Source: JAGQOZ01 sp041399205 (GTDB lineage: Bacteria; Planctomycetota; Planctomycetia; Pirellulales; Pirellulaceae). From it: a DNA stretch of 64,000 nucleotides. Shown here piece after piece: positions 49,894 through 59,396 of the stretch. Each line of letters begins with the position of its first letter. The stretch's first letter is position 1. The position numbers were made by a program, and so were the translations under genes. The notes beneath the pieces are model-generated. The model saw nothing but the letters and a program-made list of their open reading frames with translations, was not told where the DNA came from and ran no database searches. Location: assembly GCA_041399205.1 (NCBI GenBank), contig JAWKTK010000005.1:1-64000 (forward strand), given 5' to 3'.

Positions 49894-52800
49894 ATGAACC
49901 AAATCACACAAAACCCCAGAGGGCATCTGGCATTTTTAGTGATGCTACTGACATGGGGCTGTCACCATGCGAATAACGATCAAAGTCGAGCAAAATCGAC
50001 AGACAAATCAGATATTGCGACTAAGCCAGACGATTTGCCAACGCCCCACAATTCGCTCGGATCAATCCCTTTGTCATCCGACAACTGGCAACAAATTGAC
50101 AATCCTGGACAAGACGGCTGGGATTCAGAAGTAGTGGCCTCGGCAATTTCCGCTTACTGGCATTCGCTTGGAACGGCGTTGACGGACTATTGCCAATCCA
50201 CCAATGACGCCTTGAACCTCGACCAATGCCCCAGCGGACGTAATTTTGCCGGAACAGACTTGCGATCGGGCCTGCGCGTCGCCTTTGCCTCGGACAACGT
50301 AACCACGCACAGATCGGCAACGCCTTCCGGTTTCTCGACCGGCAACCATTCCTTGCGTCTTACCCTGCAACAACTCGCGGCACCGTGGCGGCGATCGCAG
50401 CACGCAGACTTCCATGCCAAGGTTGTCCGAGTTCAATTGCTGCCCAACAACCAAGTTGAAACAACGCAATTGGTTTCCTTCGTTTCGCAGCAGGCCAAAC
50501 AGCGGAGCGAATATCATGCTACTTGGCAAGCGACGTGGAGCTTGATTCAACACGAACCAAACGATTCGCTCGCACCAGAAATCGTTTCTTTGCGTTGCAT
50601 TTCCGCCGAAGAATCGGTCTTTGCTTCGCCGGAACCAATGCTCACCGATGTGACGTCACAGGTTGTAAATCCTGCCGACGTATCATTGCGTCAACAATTT
50701 GGCTACGGCATGCATCATTGGTTAATGCGAAATCATGATCAGCGTTATTTTTCGCCACTGGGCAATCCGGGACTGGCCGTCGGCGACGTGAATGGCGATG
50801 GCCGGGACGATCTATTTATCTGCCAAGAAGCACAACTTCCCAACCGCCTGTTGATTCAACAACCGGACGGAACCGTGGTGGACGAATCTGCCGCCTGGCG
50901 CGTTGATTGGCTGGATGCCTGCCGCAGCGTGCTGCTGTTGGATTTGGATAACGACGGAGATCAAGATCTGGTGGTTGGTGTCTTGGGCGGAGTGATTTTG
51001 GCGGAAAATGCCGACCAACGTTTTCAGGTGCGCCAATTCTTGCCTACGCATGACGACGTCATGTCACTAGCGGCGGCCGACTACGATGCGGACGGCGATA
51101 TAGACATCTACGTTTGTGTTGACTATCCGAACGATTACTTCGCGACGGCGGGCGAATTCAACATTCAAGGCGGCGCGGCCAATCGAGTCTATCACGATGC
51201 AGGCAACGCGGGCGAAAACAGTCTCTTTCGCAACGACATCCTGCGACGGCAACTGGAACTTCACCAATGTCACCAAGGAAACGGGGCTATCCCACAACAA
51301 CGATCGCTACAGTTTTGCCGCTTGCTGGGAAGACTTTGACAACGATGGCGACGTGGATTTGTACGTGGCCAACGATTTTGGTCGCAACAATCTGTACCGC
51401 AATGACCAAGGACGGTTTCTAGACATCGCCGCGGAAGCTCGAGCGGAAGACAGTGCGTCAGGGATGTCGGCGGCGTGGAGCGATGTGGACCAAGACGGCT
51501 GGATGGATCTGTATGTGGGCAATATGTTTTCTTCGGCTGGCGGACGTGTCACGTATCAAGCAGATTTCAAGCCCCATTCTTCTCCGGAAGTGCGCAGGCG
51601 GTTACAACGGTTCGCCAAAGGTAGTTCGCTGCTGAAAAACCAAGGCAATGGTCGCTTTACCGACATGAGCGAAGACGCCAATGTCACACTGGGACGTTGG
51701 TCATGGAGCTCCAATTTTGTGGATCTGAACAATGACAGCCGAGACGATATTTTGGTGGCCAACGGTTACATCACGGCCGAAGATACCGGCGATTTGTGAA
51801 GTTTCTTTTGGCGACAGGTCGTGTCGCAAACCGCCGATAGCCAATCGTCCGATCCAACAGGTTCTTGGCAGCGTAACCGAGATCAATTGTTCGAAATGAT
51901 CATGCACGGTCGTTCGTTCAGTGGCCGCGAACGGAATTGCTGTTTCTTGAACACGGATGGAAAGTGGTTCGCCACAGCTTCGTCGCTATCGGGATTTGAC
52001 TTCCCCGATGACGGCCGCTGCATCGCCACCACGGACTGGGATCGAGACGGAGATGTGGACGTCTGGACCAGCAACCGTTCGGCACCCCGAATTCGCTTTC
52101 TACGCAACAATGCTCATCGCCAAAACGCGTTCCTGCAATTCAAACTTATCGGCGACGGTGTTACTACCAACCGCGACGCCATTGGCGCTCGACTAGAAGT
52201 TTCACTGCACAATGGCAAACGGATCGTGAAGACGCTGCGAGCCGGCGAAGGCTTTTTATCTCAGTCCAGCAAATCGATTCATGTCGGCTTGGGCACCGAA
52301 AGCCAAATAGATCAAGTGCGTATTGTCTGGCCGAATTCACAGCATTCAGAACAAGTCTTTTCGAACGTGGCGCTCAACCAACGCTATGTCGTGACGCAAG
52401 GCAACGCCAATTTGTCGATCGAATCCGCCGTACCTTCAGCAAGCCTTGATTCGTTCGCCGCCACACCACTGACAACACTCGCCGCCACCGATGTTGCTCG
52501 AGTCCCCATGCTGACTCAGCTGCCCATGCCACAACTCGACCACTTAAGCTTACAGACAGCGCCGCAGACGATTTCGTTTCGAACACAGGAGCCGACGTTG
52601 GTTGTGCTATGGGCCACTTGGTGCCAGCCTTGTTTGGCCGAATTAACGGCATTGGCAAATCAGGAAACGCAATTGGCCGCAAAACAAATTCGAATAATCG
52701 CGTTGTGTAGATGAAGCGTCGGAAAGCGGCCTGCCAGACATGCAGTCGATTCGTTCAGCAATCGCAAAACTTGATCTGCCGCAACGTTGGTCGTTCGGCT

Positions 52801-52946
52801 GGCTGGCGAAGAATCAAATTGAATTTGTCCAACAAGTCCACGACCACTATTTCTTCTTGAAGAAACCGTTACCGTTGCCGTCCAGTTTCTTGGTGTCGGC
52901 TAGTGGCAGCTTGGTGGCCATTTATCGAGGCCCAGCGGATGGCGAT
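49894..52946 (+). CDS. ASPIC/UnbV and FG-GAP lipoprotein with C-terminal TlpA-like domain, frame-broken and 3'-truncated
   Basis: From 49894, MNQITQNPRGHLAFLVMLLT and WGC form a lipoprotein leader (lipobox LTWGC). Repeats of FG-GAP/VCBS type follow (GLAVGDVNGDGRDDLFICQE, DLDNDGDQDLVVGVLGGV, DYDADGDIDIYVCVDYPND). An ASPIC/UnbV domain lies around GARLEVSLHNGKRIVKTLRA and VRIVWPNSQHSEQVF. The end has a thioredoxin fold with a CxxC (LWATWCQPCLAELTAL). Frame breaks at about 51240, 51795 and 52712. The coding text stops in AIYRGPADGDP at about 52946, where a reverse-strand RAYT fragment begins, so the last segment is lost. Such proteins act outside the cell in planctomycetes, with unknown ligand. 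Confidence 0.8.
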
Positions 52947-53125
52947 CCGAAGATACTGGCCAGGAATTCAAGCCGGTCTCGAATCCACTCGCGCCGATGC
53001 TCGAACGATTGCCCCGTGAGCGGATCATTCCCGCACAGGAAAGCTCGACGAACGCAACGGTTCACGACATGCAGGATCTGAACTTCATCCGGATTAACGT
53101 ATTCACCACGAGCTTGGCGAGGCAT
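52947..53125 (-). pseudogene. N-terminal fragment of a REP-associated tyrosine transposase (RAYT-like)
   Basis: The ATG at 53125 starts MPRQARGEYVNPDEVQILHV, VNRCVRRAFLCGNDPLTGQS and FEHRREWIRDRLEFLASIFG, then the reading runs into antisense sequence of the ASPIC/UnbV gene at 52946. Full-length relatives continue about 150-200 residues with the HUH catalytic motif; all of that is missing. The sharp join suggests deletion, insertion or misassembly. Confidence 0.8.
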
Positions 53126-53201
53126 AGCCGGTTCCTTTTTCTTGATTTCTGGCAGCATCTTACTAATATCGCCCAGACAGGTCAAGAAGATTGGATGTCC
53201 C

Positions 53202-53241
53202 TCGTGATTTCTCCTTCGTGATTTCTCCTCGTGATTTCTTT
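53202..53241. repeat. Three tandem tcgtgatttct units
   Basis: Units start at 53202, 53216 and 53229 with a 13-14 base period. Same motif kind (aaatcacgaaggag on the other strand) is a common planctomycete spacer repeat in my recollection. It lies beside the RAYT fragment. Confidence 0.8.
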
Positions 53242-53376
53242 TCAAGGTTGACTTGGTTTGCACAACGAACAGAAATGCCAGTTAATGAAGAGTCCGTCCA
53301 TCGGCTAAAGAAAACACTGGCTCTTGCATTTGTTCCGCCTCTCACAACCACGGCATCATCATCAAGCATGGAGACT

Positions 53377-53715
53377 TTACACCTGCACATCAAAGAAACC
53401 GGAGTCCAAAATCAGTTCGGAAAGTGTTGCGTACCATGCTCCTGACTCACCGAAATTCTCACTGGCTATGTTAACGAGCCCCCACCTCAAATCCGAGTAA
53501 CCCTCATCCGAGTACGCAATGTAAGTTGAATCATCGACGGCCGCGAAGACCCAGAGCTTTGCCTTGCGAACCATATTTGAGTCATCAGCAATCGTTCGTA
53601 TCTGGCTGGTTTGCGGACATAGACATGCCAAGAGCTTGGTTCGTACGACTTCGTCTGGAACTTGAGCGATCGCAGAATCAATCAGCGTACCAAGAATCGC
53701 GTTCTTGTCGGTCAA
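53377..53715 (-). CDS. Hypothetical protein, possible immunity protein
   Basis: 112 residues, start TTG at 53715, eight bases after AGGAGA, whose first bases overlap the stop of the previous gene. Not recognised. A compact acidic fold without leader or membrane segment (SAIAQVPDEVVRTKLLACLC, MVRKAKLWVFAAVDDSTYIA, YSDEGYSDLRWGLVNIASEN) is typical of immunity proteins, but this is inferred from the partner. Lies directly behind a Rhs-like toxin tail (53727-53930). Confidence 0.55.
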   Translation of the reverse strand: MTDKNAILGTLIDSAIAQVPDEVVRTKLLACLCPQTSQIRTIADDSNMVRKAKLWVFAAVDDSTYIAYSDEGYSDLRWGLVNIASENFGESGAWYATLSELILDSGFFDVQV

Positions 53716-53726
53716 ATGGACGTCTC

Positions 53727-53930
53727 CTAGTTGTTCTTGCAGGGATTCGGAATAGGTGGGTCTAGAACTGCATCAATTTCGTCTGGCTCAAGTCCCGTGA
53801 TAGTTACGTGCGTGGAATCCGGTGTAAACCTGCGTGTGGGAATAACATCACCACCCGCTTCTCGAATTCTTCCCACGTCCGTTTCTCTGATTTGGTTGTG
53901 TGGAAGTCCGTTGGCCAGGTCCTCACGTCC
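53727..53930 (-). pseudogene. C-terminal end of a Rhs-like or polymorphic toxin protein (5' end lost)
   Basis: The last about 65 residues read DLANGLPHNQIRETDVGRIR, EAGGDVIPTRRFTPDSTHVT and ITGLEPDEIDAVLDPPIPNP with a stop at 53727. The polar, charged end with LEPDEIDAVLDPPIPNP reminds me of C-terminal tails of Rhs/polymorphic-toxin proteins of planctomycetes, but no toxin motif is visible in this short piece. Upstream the reading enters the 43-base tandem repeat, so the start is lost. Confidence 0.4.
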
Positions 53931-54016
53931 AGGGGGACCCAACGGGGACACCCGGATTTTAGCCAGGATGTTTAGGGGGACCCAACGGGGACACCCGGAT
54001 TTTAGCCAGGATGTTT
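53931..54016. repeat. Two tandem copies of a 43-base unit
   Basis: The unit begins aggggga(ccc), contains acacccggattttagccagg and ends atgttt. Copies start at 53931 and 53974 and are nearly identical. Together they interrupt the toxin-like reading frame and sit next to other repeats. Confidence 0.9.
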
Positions 54017-54443
54017 TAGCTGAACAAGAAGACAAACGGGGTTGCTTTGCCGATCGCCCGAAAGGACTTCTTCAGAAGGAACGTTGCCGGGAGCAATAGC
54101 GGGTACAGAAAACGCACCAGGGCGCAAGCATAGGACCGACCCTGAAATGGTCGGTTTTAGAGCAGCCAATGACAGCCTGGTAATAACGAGAGGCCAGCAT
54201 GGGCGCAGCAGAAACGAACTAGCGGTCGCCAGTCAGTCGAAAGCGTAGCAAGAGGTCGCTTTGGGTCAACCGTCTTCGGCCAGCATCATGTTTGCGCCAG
54301 GTGCGTGCATGTAACCAATGCAACGGCGAGCTGCTTCGTCCGCGAGACTCGATGCTTTGCCGGGTGCTCGCTTGAAGAGCTTCTGCACCAACTCGCACCA
54401 GCAAGACGTATCCAGGCCGATGCTGGACTCCTCTTGGTTTCCC
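54017..54443. other. Gene-free repeat scar
   Basis: No gene is supported. Around 54140-54165 accgaccctg and ggtcggtttt form a short stem. Open frames on minus (54219-54538) are shadows over palindromic text. Confidence 0.5.
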
Positions 54444-54551
54444 GTAGCATGGGCCCATGGCCCGTGTGTTTTTCGTCTTGTAGGTTCGTATAGGCAACGG
54501 GCGCAACGGGCCCATGCTACGAGGTTCACACGGGCCATGGGCCCATGCTAC
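54444..54551. repeat. Large perfect-arm inverted repeat
   Basis: The 25-base arm starting gtagcatgggcccatggccc at 54444 recurs as its exact inverse at 54527-54551. A partial third arm (gggcccatgctac) lies at 54508-54520. The arms themselves contain internal palindromes (gggccc, ccatgg). Planctomycete dispersed palindrome of REP type, next to the RAYT fragment, which supports a REP-RAYT link. Confidence 0.9.
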
Positions 54552-54996
54552 TCCGCCTGCACGATTTGGTAGTCAGAAGCGGTTAAGAAACTTGGAAACT
54601 TGCGTGTGACCACATGTTGTCATAGACAATTCCGCACTTGCGTCGGAAACCCTTGCCAGTAAGTCCTAGAAATTACCTGGGATCTGACCCTGTTTTCGGT
54701 TTATATGGTTGACGGGCAATGGTATCACGTTCGTTTCAACGACTGGTTGGTGCCATACACAATGATCTTCAGCCCGTTCGCGGCAGCTTCGTTGGACGGT
54801 GCCATCTCAAATCCATGGCCGATTACCAGCTAGAAACGCAGAGGCGCCGAGGTCGCAGAGTTTGAGTTGTGGTGAGTTGTTGGCGACAGCCGCAATTGCC
54901 TTTTTACCGGGTGTAATAGTTTCGTCTTGCGGTTAGGTTGACTGGGCTTGTGGCAAACTACAAGCCTGCCGCTCACGTCGGGCAGGCCGACATGGG
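54552..54996. other. Gene-poor spacer
   Basis: Nothing coding recognised. Contains a gggatctgaccct tract near 54680 (a text often bordering planctomycete repeats) and copy 2 of the short repeat at 54834-54860. Confidence 0.5.
54834..54860. repeat. Short dispersed repeat, copy 2
   Basis: Matches 39166-39191 apart from a few bases (aaacgcagaggcgccgag then gtcgcagag). In non-coding sequence upstream of the Uma2 remnant. Confidence 0.6.
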
Positions 54997-55197
54997 CAGA
55001 AATCAATTGAACTGAAGAAGAATCTTTACGAACAACATGGAATTCCCGAATATTGGATTGTCTACTTGGAAAACCAGTCTGTCGATCGCAATCTATTGGG
55101 GTCTGATTCGAAGTACAACGTGGAAGTTTGTACCGCGGCGATCCATTGTCCTCGATTGTCGTCTGACGTCGACTTAGAATTCGTTTGGAGCGACTAG
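54997..55197 (+). pseudogene. C-terminal remnant of a Uma2-family endonuclease-like protein
   Basis: A 66-codon frame without start reads QKSIELKKNLYEQHGIPEYW, IVYLENQSVDRNLLG and VCTAAIHCPRLSSDVDLEFV with a stop at 55197. The Y-x-x-x-G-I-P-E-Y-W-I-V pattern is the C-terminal hallmark of Uma2/DUF820 proteins. The preceding ~120 residues with the nuclease aspartate are missing. Confidence 0.75.
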
Positions 55198-55270
55198 TAC
55201 ATCGCTGCTGGCTGCGTCTTGATACGGATTGCCCAAACTACTCGCAGCGCCACGAACTAGCAAACTCGCG

Positions 55271-55654
55271 TCACAGACCGGCAACTTCGCGGCTGAGCGA
55301 ACAAGCTTGAACAATCGCCGCCGATTCTGGCGCCAGACGACCGAGTCCCCAAGAGTTGGCTCGCACTGGAACTCGGACCGTCACGTCGACTTCGCCGTTT
55401 TGAATCACCGCGTTCACGGTAACACTTTGAGATAGTGCAATATTGGCCATGTGATCTTGCCCTGCTTGTTCGGCAGCCGCGACGTCCGCACCGGGAACGA
55501 TCAACCGCCGGGCCGTATCGTAGGCCGTTTGACTGGCAACTTGACGGACAAAATTCAGGTGAGTCACTTCGATGGCACTGACAAAAATAATCAACACCAA
55601 TGGCAAGACTAACGCAAATTCAACCGTAACAACGCCACGTTGCTTTTGTCTCAT
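55271..55654 (-). CDS. TadE-like pseudopilin-type protein
   Basis: 127 residues, MRQKQRGVVTVEFALVLPLV and LIIFVSAIEVTHLNFVRQ, the prepilin-like G-x-x-x-E-F-A-L-V-L-P helix, which gives a single membrane anchor with exposed C-terminus. Two TadE-type genes flank a vWA-TadG-like gene on this strand, 6 bases downstream of it. Probably builds or tethers a surface apparatus; the rest of a tad cluster is not in the window. Confidence 0.85.
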   Translation of the reverse strand: MRQKQRGVVTVEFALVLPLVLIIFVSAIEVTHLNFVRQVASQTAYDTARRLIVPGADVAAAEQAGQDHMANIALSQSVTVNAVIQNGEVDVTVRVPVRANSWGLGRLAPESAAIVQACSLSREVAGL

Positions 55655-55660
55655 GCTTCG

Positions 55661-56869
55661 CTACTCCGATAAAACCACAGGTAACGCTCGAGCTAATTCG
55701 CGAAAGACCTGTTCCAATTCTTCCTGGCTTGTCGCCTTGAAAGTCACTCCGCCGGTCAATTCCGCTATTTCGGACATTAGTTCAGGATCTGCGGTGCTGA
55801 GCAAAGAAATCGTGTTGATCACGATGCCGGCATCGGCTGCAACCTGCGCAGCGCCCATCGGATCGGGCCCGTCCGTCCACAATCCGTCCGTTAGCAAGAT
55901 GATCGACTTGTTTGCCAGCGGATGCGCATTGGCGCCCGTCAACTGAGCGACAGCGTCCATGATCCCGGCCGCAATATTAGTGCCACCCATCATGGGGTGC
56001 GAACTAAGATAATCCATTTTCGATTGAATCGCGTAGGCGTTGGAATCCCAATCGTGGTAACCATTGGCTGGCAGCACATAGTCGACAGAGGACGCTTCGT
56101 ATTCCGTGTGAGGGAGCACGGGCATTGTATAATCTGACGCCCAAGTAACCAGCGACGTTCTAGGAGGCGAAGACGCTCCGCCCGCTTCGTCCAAAAAGAC
56201 TTCGACCGCGCTATTCAGTGCCGCCCAGCGTGAACCGACGGGATTGGGAGCCGAAAGATGGTTGCGCCAGATTTCTCCCCAAGCGGTGAACGATGACAGC
56301 AGCGGGTTGTTTGGCGGGTATGCAAAATCGACGCCGGTCATATCGAACAACATTGATCCCGACCGATCCAAGCACAAGCAGACTTCGTACATTTGAAACG
56401 TTGCCGTGGAACTCAGTGTCGTTCCGAATTCTCCGCGTCCCGTAACACCACCAAAAAACAGTTTCGCCGGCCCTGCCGTACTGCCTTGCGTGATATCCCC
56501 GGTCACTCGCACTGCATTAAATGGTGTTGCTCCGGCCGTAAATACGTAGGCTCCGGACTGGTTGGGAACAGAGCGTCCCAGCACCACATCAGCAAGGTCG
56601 GCGTCATACATTTTCCCGCCCACCTTGAACCGCTCCATCATATCTCGGCCCGCCTTGCGAGCTTGCGCTTGGTTATTGGTTCGATACAACGTTTCCAACG
56701 CTGCTTTGGCGCCTGCGTCCGACGCGACTTGCAGTTCCGTCTTCACCAATTGCATGTACGCCAAGTCGACCGAAATCGCCGCCAGCACCGCCAAGCACGC
56801 AAAAATGGCGGTCAACGGGACAATCGCGACACCTTGGCGATCACGACGGTTCGCTGGGATTATTGTCAT
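55661..56869 (-). CDS. TadG-like protein with von Willebrand factor A domain
   Basis: 402 residues. The N-terminus GVAIVPLTAIFACLAVLAAI is a TadG-type membrane segment. Residues about 165-380 form a vWA domain with MIDAS start CLCLDRSGSM, a threonine in GGTNIAAGIMDAV, and the aspartate in IILLTDGLWTDG. A final SQEELEQVFRELA helix closes the domain. vWA domains bind metal-dependent partners. Lies between two TadE-type genes, 6 bases from the downstream one. Confidence 0.85.
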   Translation of the reverse strand: MTIIPANRRDRQGVAIVPLTAIFACLAVLAAISVDLAYMQLVKTELQVASDAGAKAALETLYRTNNQAQARKAGRDMMERFKVGGKMYDADLADVVLGRSVPNQSGAYVFTAGATPFNAVRVTGDITQGSTAGPAKLFFGGVTGRGEFGTTLSSTATFQMYEVCLCLDRSGSMLFDMTGVDFAYPPNNPLLSSFTAWGEIWRNHLSAPNPVGSRWAALNSAVEVFLDEAGGASSPPRTSLVTWASDYTMPVLPHTEYEASSVDYVLPANGYHDWDSNAYAIQSKMDYLSSHPMMGGTNIAAGIMDAVAQLTGANAHPLANKSIILLTDGLWTDGPDPMGAAQVAADAGIVINTISLLSTADPELMSEIAELTGGVTFKATSQEELEQVFRELARALPVVLSE

Positions 56870-56940
56870 CAGGATGCCTCGTTCAGATTGGAGTTCCAGA
56901 AAAGGCGGATGAAGTCATTTGCCTTCCGCCCGTTGAGCCT

Positions 56941-57366
56941 CTAGTTGATCCGTACCGAATACGATTTCACTTCCAGCCACTGGCCACGAAACATCCAGCT
57001 GGTTCCAATCGAAAGCGAACTAGCCGGTGCCGTCACGGTTACGGTAAAAACGGTGCCGCCATCCATATTCGGTTCAACTATCGGAGTAATAGCAATCGTT
57101 CGCTCGGTAATTCCTCGAGCGTCCAGAACTTGTTCACAGTGGGCTCGAACAGCAGCATCGGTTGCACCTGACTTGGAAGCGGCCGCAGCAGCCTCAAACG
57201 CGGCGCTGGTTAAAGCCTGTTTGACAAAAATCGAATTAGCCGCTTCGATGGAACCGAACACCAACAAAGCAATTGCCGGCAGCGCAACGGCCGTTTCAAT
57301 TACTGCCGTGCCACGGCGTTTATCCGCGCGACGTCGAGATAGTCGTAACACAAAACACCTTTTCAA
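56941..57366 (-). CDS. TadE-like protein, second copy
   Basis: 141 residues: a basic start RRADKRRGTAVIETAVALPA and membrane helix IALLVFGSIEAANSIFVKQA with the conserved glutamate, followed by a strand-rich domain (TAPASSLSIGTSWMFRGQWL). First gene of the TadE-vWA-TadE unit. Only about 20% similar by eye to the other copy. Starts 206 bases from the ribF stop. Confidence 0.8.
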   Translation of the reverse strand: MKRCFVLRLSRRRADKRRGTAVIETAVALPAIALLVFGSIEAANSIFVKQALTSAAFEAAAAASKSGATDAAVRAHCEQVLDARGITERTIAITPIVEPNMDGGTVFTVTVTAPASSLSIGTSWMFRGQWLEVKSYSVRIN

Positions 57367-57572
57367 AAGTGCAAATTTCTGGCAGGTTGCACAACATCGC
57401 TTGGCCAGCGAAAACAGGACTCGGCAATTCGGCAGAAACCACGCTATTCCGTTGTCGCCGATATTCCATAAGAATACGTCACTATTCGAACGCAGGTGGA
57501 CCGCTCGTTCGCTCGATCACGTCGTACTGCGGCGAGTGTCGATTTTGCAAATCGTGACGTTCCGAAACGACA

Positions 57573-58495
57573 TCAAGTTGTCAGTCGCCGACGAGTTTCC
57601 GCGACATCATGTTGGATTTGCTGTACCAACTGTTCCACTGACGCAAAAGGCACAACCGATCGAAGCCCGGAATGGAACTCCAATTGTAACGATTGACCGT
57701 AAATATTCCGGTCAAAATCCAGTAGGTGCACTTCGACTTTGAATTCCTGTTCCTGAAATGTTGGATTCGGTCCAATGTTGACGGCGGCCATGTGCGACGA
57801 TTCGCCCAAGAAAGCCGTTCCTGCGTAGACTCCGGGTTTAGGTAGCAACGTGTCAATTCGTTCTAGATTCGCCGTAGCGAAACCAATCGACGCTCCGCGT
57901 CCCGCACCGGCCGCAATGATGCCTCGAATTCGATACGGTCGAACCAGCATGGCATTGGCATTCTGGATTTGGCCATCTGCCAAAACGCTACGAATCCGAC
58001 TACTGGAAACCAGTTGACCGTCAGTCTGTTCCGGCTTCACAATCTGACAATCAACGTTCGCGTGTCGGCAAAGCGATTCCAACCGCCGCACATCACCTTG
58101 CCGATCCTTGCCAAAATAGAAGTTGGGGCCTTCTACAACCGCCTGCGCCGAAGCCCATCAAACACAATGCGTCGCAGGAAATGTTCGGCGTCCAGCTCCA
58201 GAAGTTGCGGATTGGTGGGGTAAACCAAGACCACGTCGACACCTAATTCGCCCAGCAATTCTGCTTTGCGTTCGGTCCACGCCAAAGCGGGCGGAGCGAA
58301 TTCAGGACGCAGTAATCGTACGGGATGCGGGTCGAAGGTGAACACAGTTGCTGGTCCACGTTTGGCAGCGGCCAATTCGACCAAACGGCGAATCAGCACC
58401 GCATGGCCGATATGCACCCCGTCAAAATTGCCAATGGTGACAGCGCCGGCCGAAAAGTCTTCGGGAAGTTCGCTTAAATGACGTACAAGTTTCAC
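57573..58495 (-). CDS. ribF: Bifunctional riboflavin kinase/FAD synthetase, one frame break
   Basis: Makes FMN and FAD. A GTG at 58495 starts MKLVRHLSELPEDFSAGAVT, IGNFDGVHIGHAVLIRRLVE (FAD synthetase nucleotidyl-transferase motif with HxGH) and continues to 58150, where one base is lost. The second frame carries VVEGPNFYFGKDRQGD, VSSSRIRSVL and the kinase domain (GASIGFATANLE, GVYAGTAFLG, MAAVNIGPNPTF, VEVHLLDFDRNIYGQSL). About 307 residues, normal length. It starts 14 bases after nnrD and shares its direction. Confidence 0.9.
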
Positions 58496-58509
58496 TGGTT
58501 TTATACCCG

Positions 58510-59396
58510 TTAGCGAATCATTCGCCCAAAGGCTTGAGGCAGAAAATCGACAATGTCTCGGGCCGTCATCGAAATTTGTCCGAGCGAATCCGCAGCCAAA
58601 TCGCCCGCTAATCCATGAATGTGAACCGCCAAGCGAGCTGCCTGGAGTGCTTCCAGTCCGTGAGCCAACATGGCCGAAACAACGCCGGTCAGCACATCGC
58701 CACTGCCGCCCGTGGCCATGCCGGGATTGCCCGTGGCGTTGCGATACAAAGTACGGCCATCGGTAATGATGGTTCGGTTCCCCTTCAGGACCAACACCAC
58801 GTTGTGTCGTCGAGCGAACGACATGGCCGCCGCTTCTTGGTCGGTTTCCGATACTGCTCCGATGGTTTGTAATTCTGATTCGCCATGGCCCGACTCCAGC
58901 AATCGACGAAATTCGCCCGGATGCGGCGTCAGTATCACTTGGTTCGAACCGAACGAAATCTCGGGGCATTCCGCCAACGCATTCAATCCATCCGCATCCA
59001 CCACCAGCGGCTGCTGATAGTCAGCTACCAAATCTCGAACCAGCGAAGTCAACTCGGCCGATTGCCCCAAGCCTGGCCCAATCCCCATCACGCTGGACCA
59101 ATTGGCGTGATCCACCAACGCATCCGCAGGCGATTGAATTTGACCATGCGCGTCTTCCGGCAACCCGACGGTCATATAGCACGGATCAAAAGTCGCAACG
59201 ATGGGCGCGCTGACTTAGCCGACGCAATGCGAACCAACCCCGCGCCACTTCGCAGCGCCGCCATGCCGGCCAGAGATATCGAACCGGCCATGCCCAACGA
59301 TCCGCCGACAAGTAAGATTCGGCCGAAGTCACCTTTGTGACTGTTGGCCGATCGAACCGGCAAACGAGGCAGGGCAGGGGGGATGTCATCGCTCAT
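58510..59396 (-). CDS. nnrD: ADP/ATP-dependent NAD(P)HX dehydratase NnrD, frame-broken
   Basis: Repairs hydrated NAD(P)H. Start ATG 59396 (MSDDIPPALPRLPVRSANSH) then KGDFGRILLVGGSLGMAGSI; a break near 59190 is followed by SSVMGIGPGLGQSAEL, VILTPHPGEFRRL (substrate motif) and NPGMATGGSGDVLTGVVSAM (catalytic/ADP motif). About 295 residues. The epimerase domain (NnrE) that is often fused is absent. Its ATG lies inside the last codons of larB. Confidence 0.85.

Noticed and set aside
54219..54538. Minus-strand 90-98 codon frames
   Set aside because: They run through palindromic, GC-rich repeat text and have repeat-like peptide composition.
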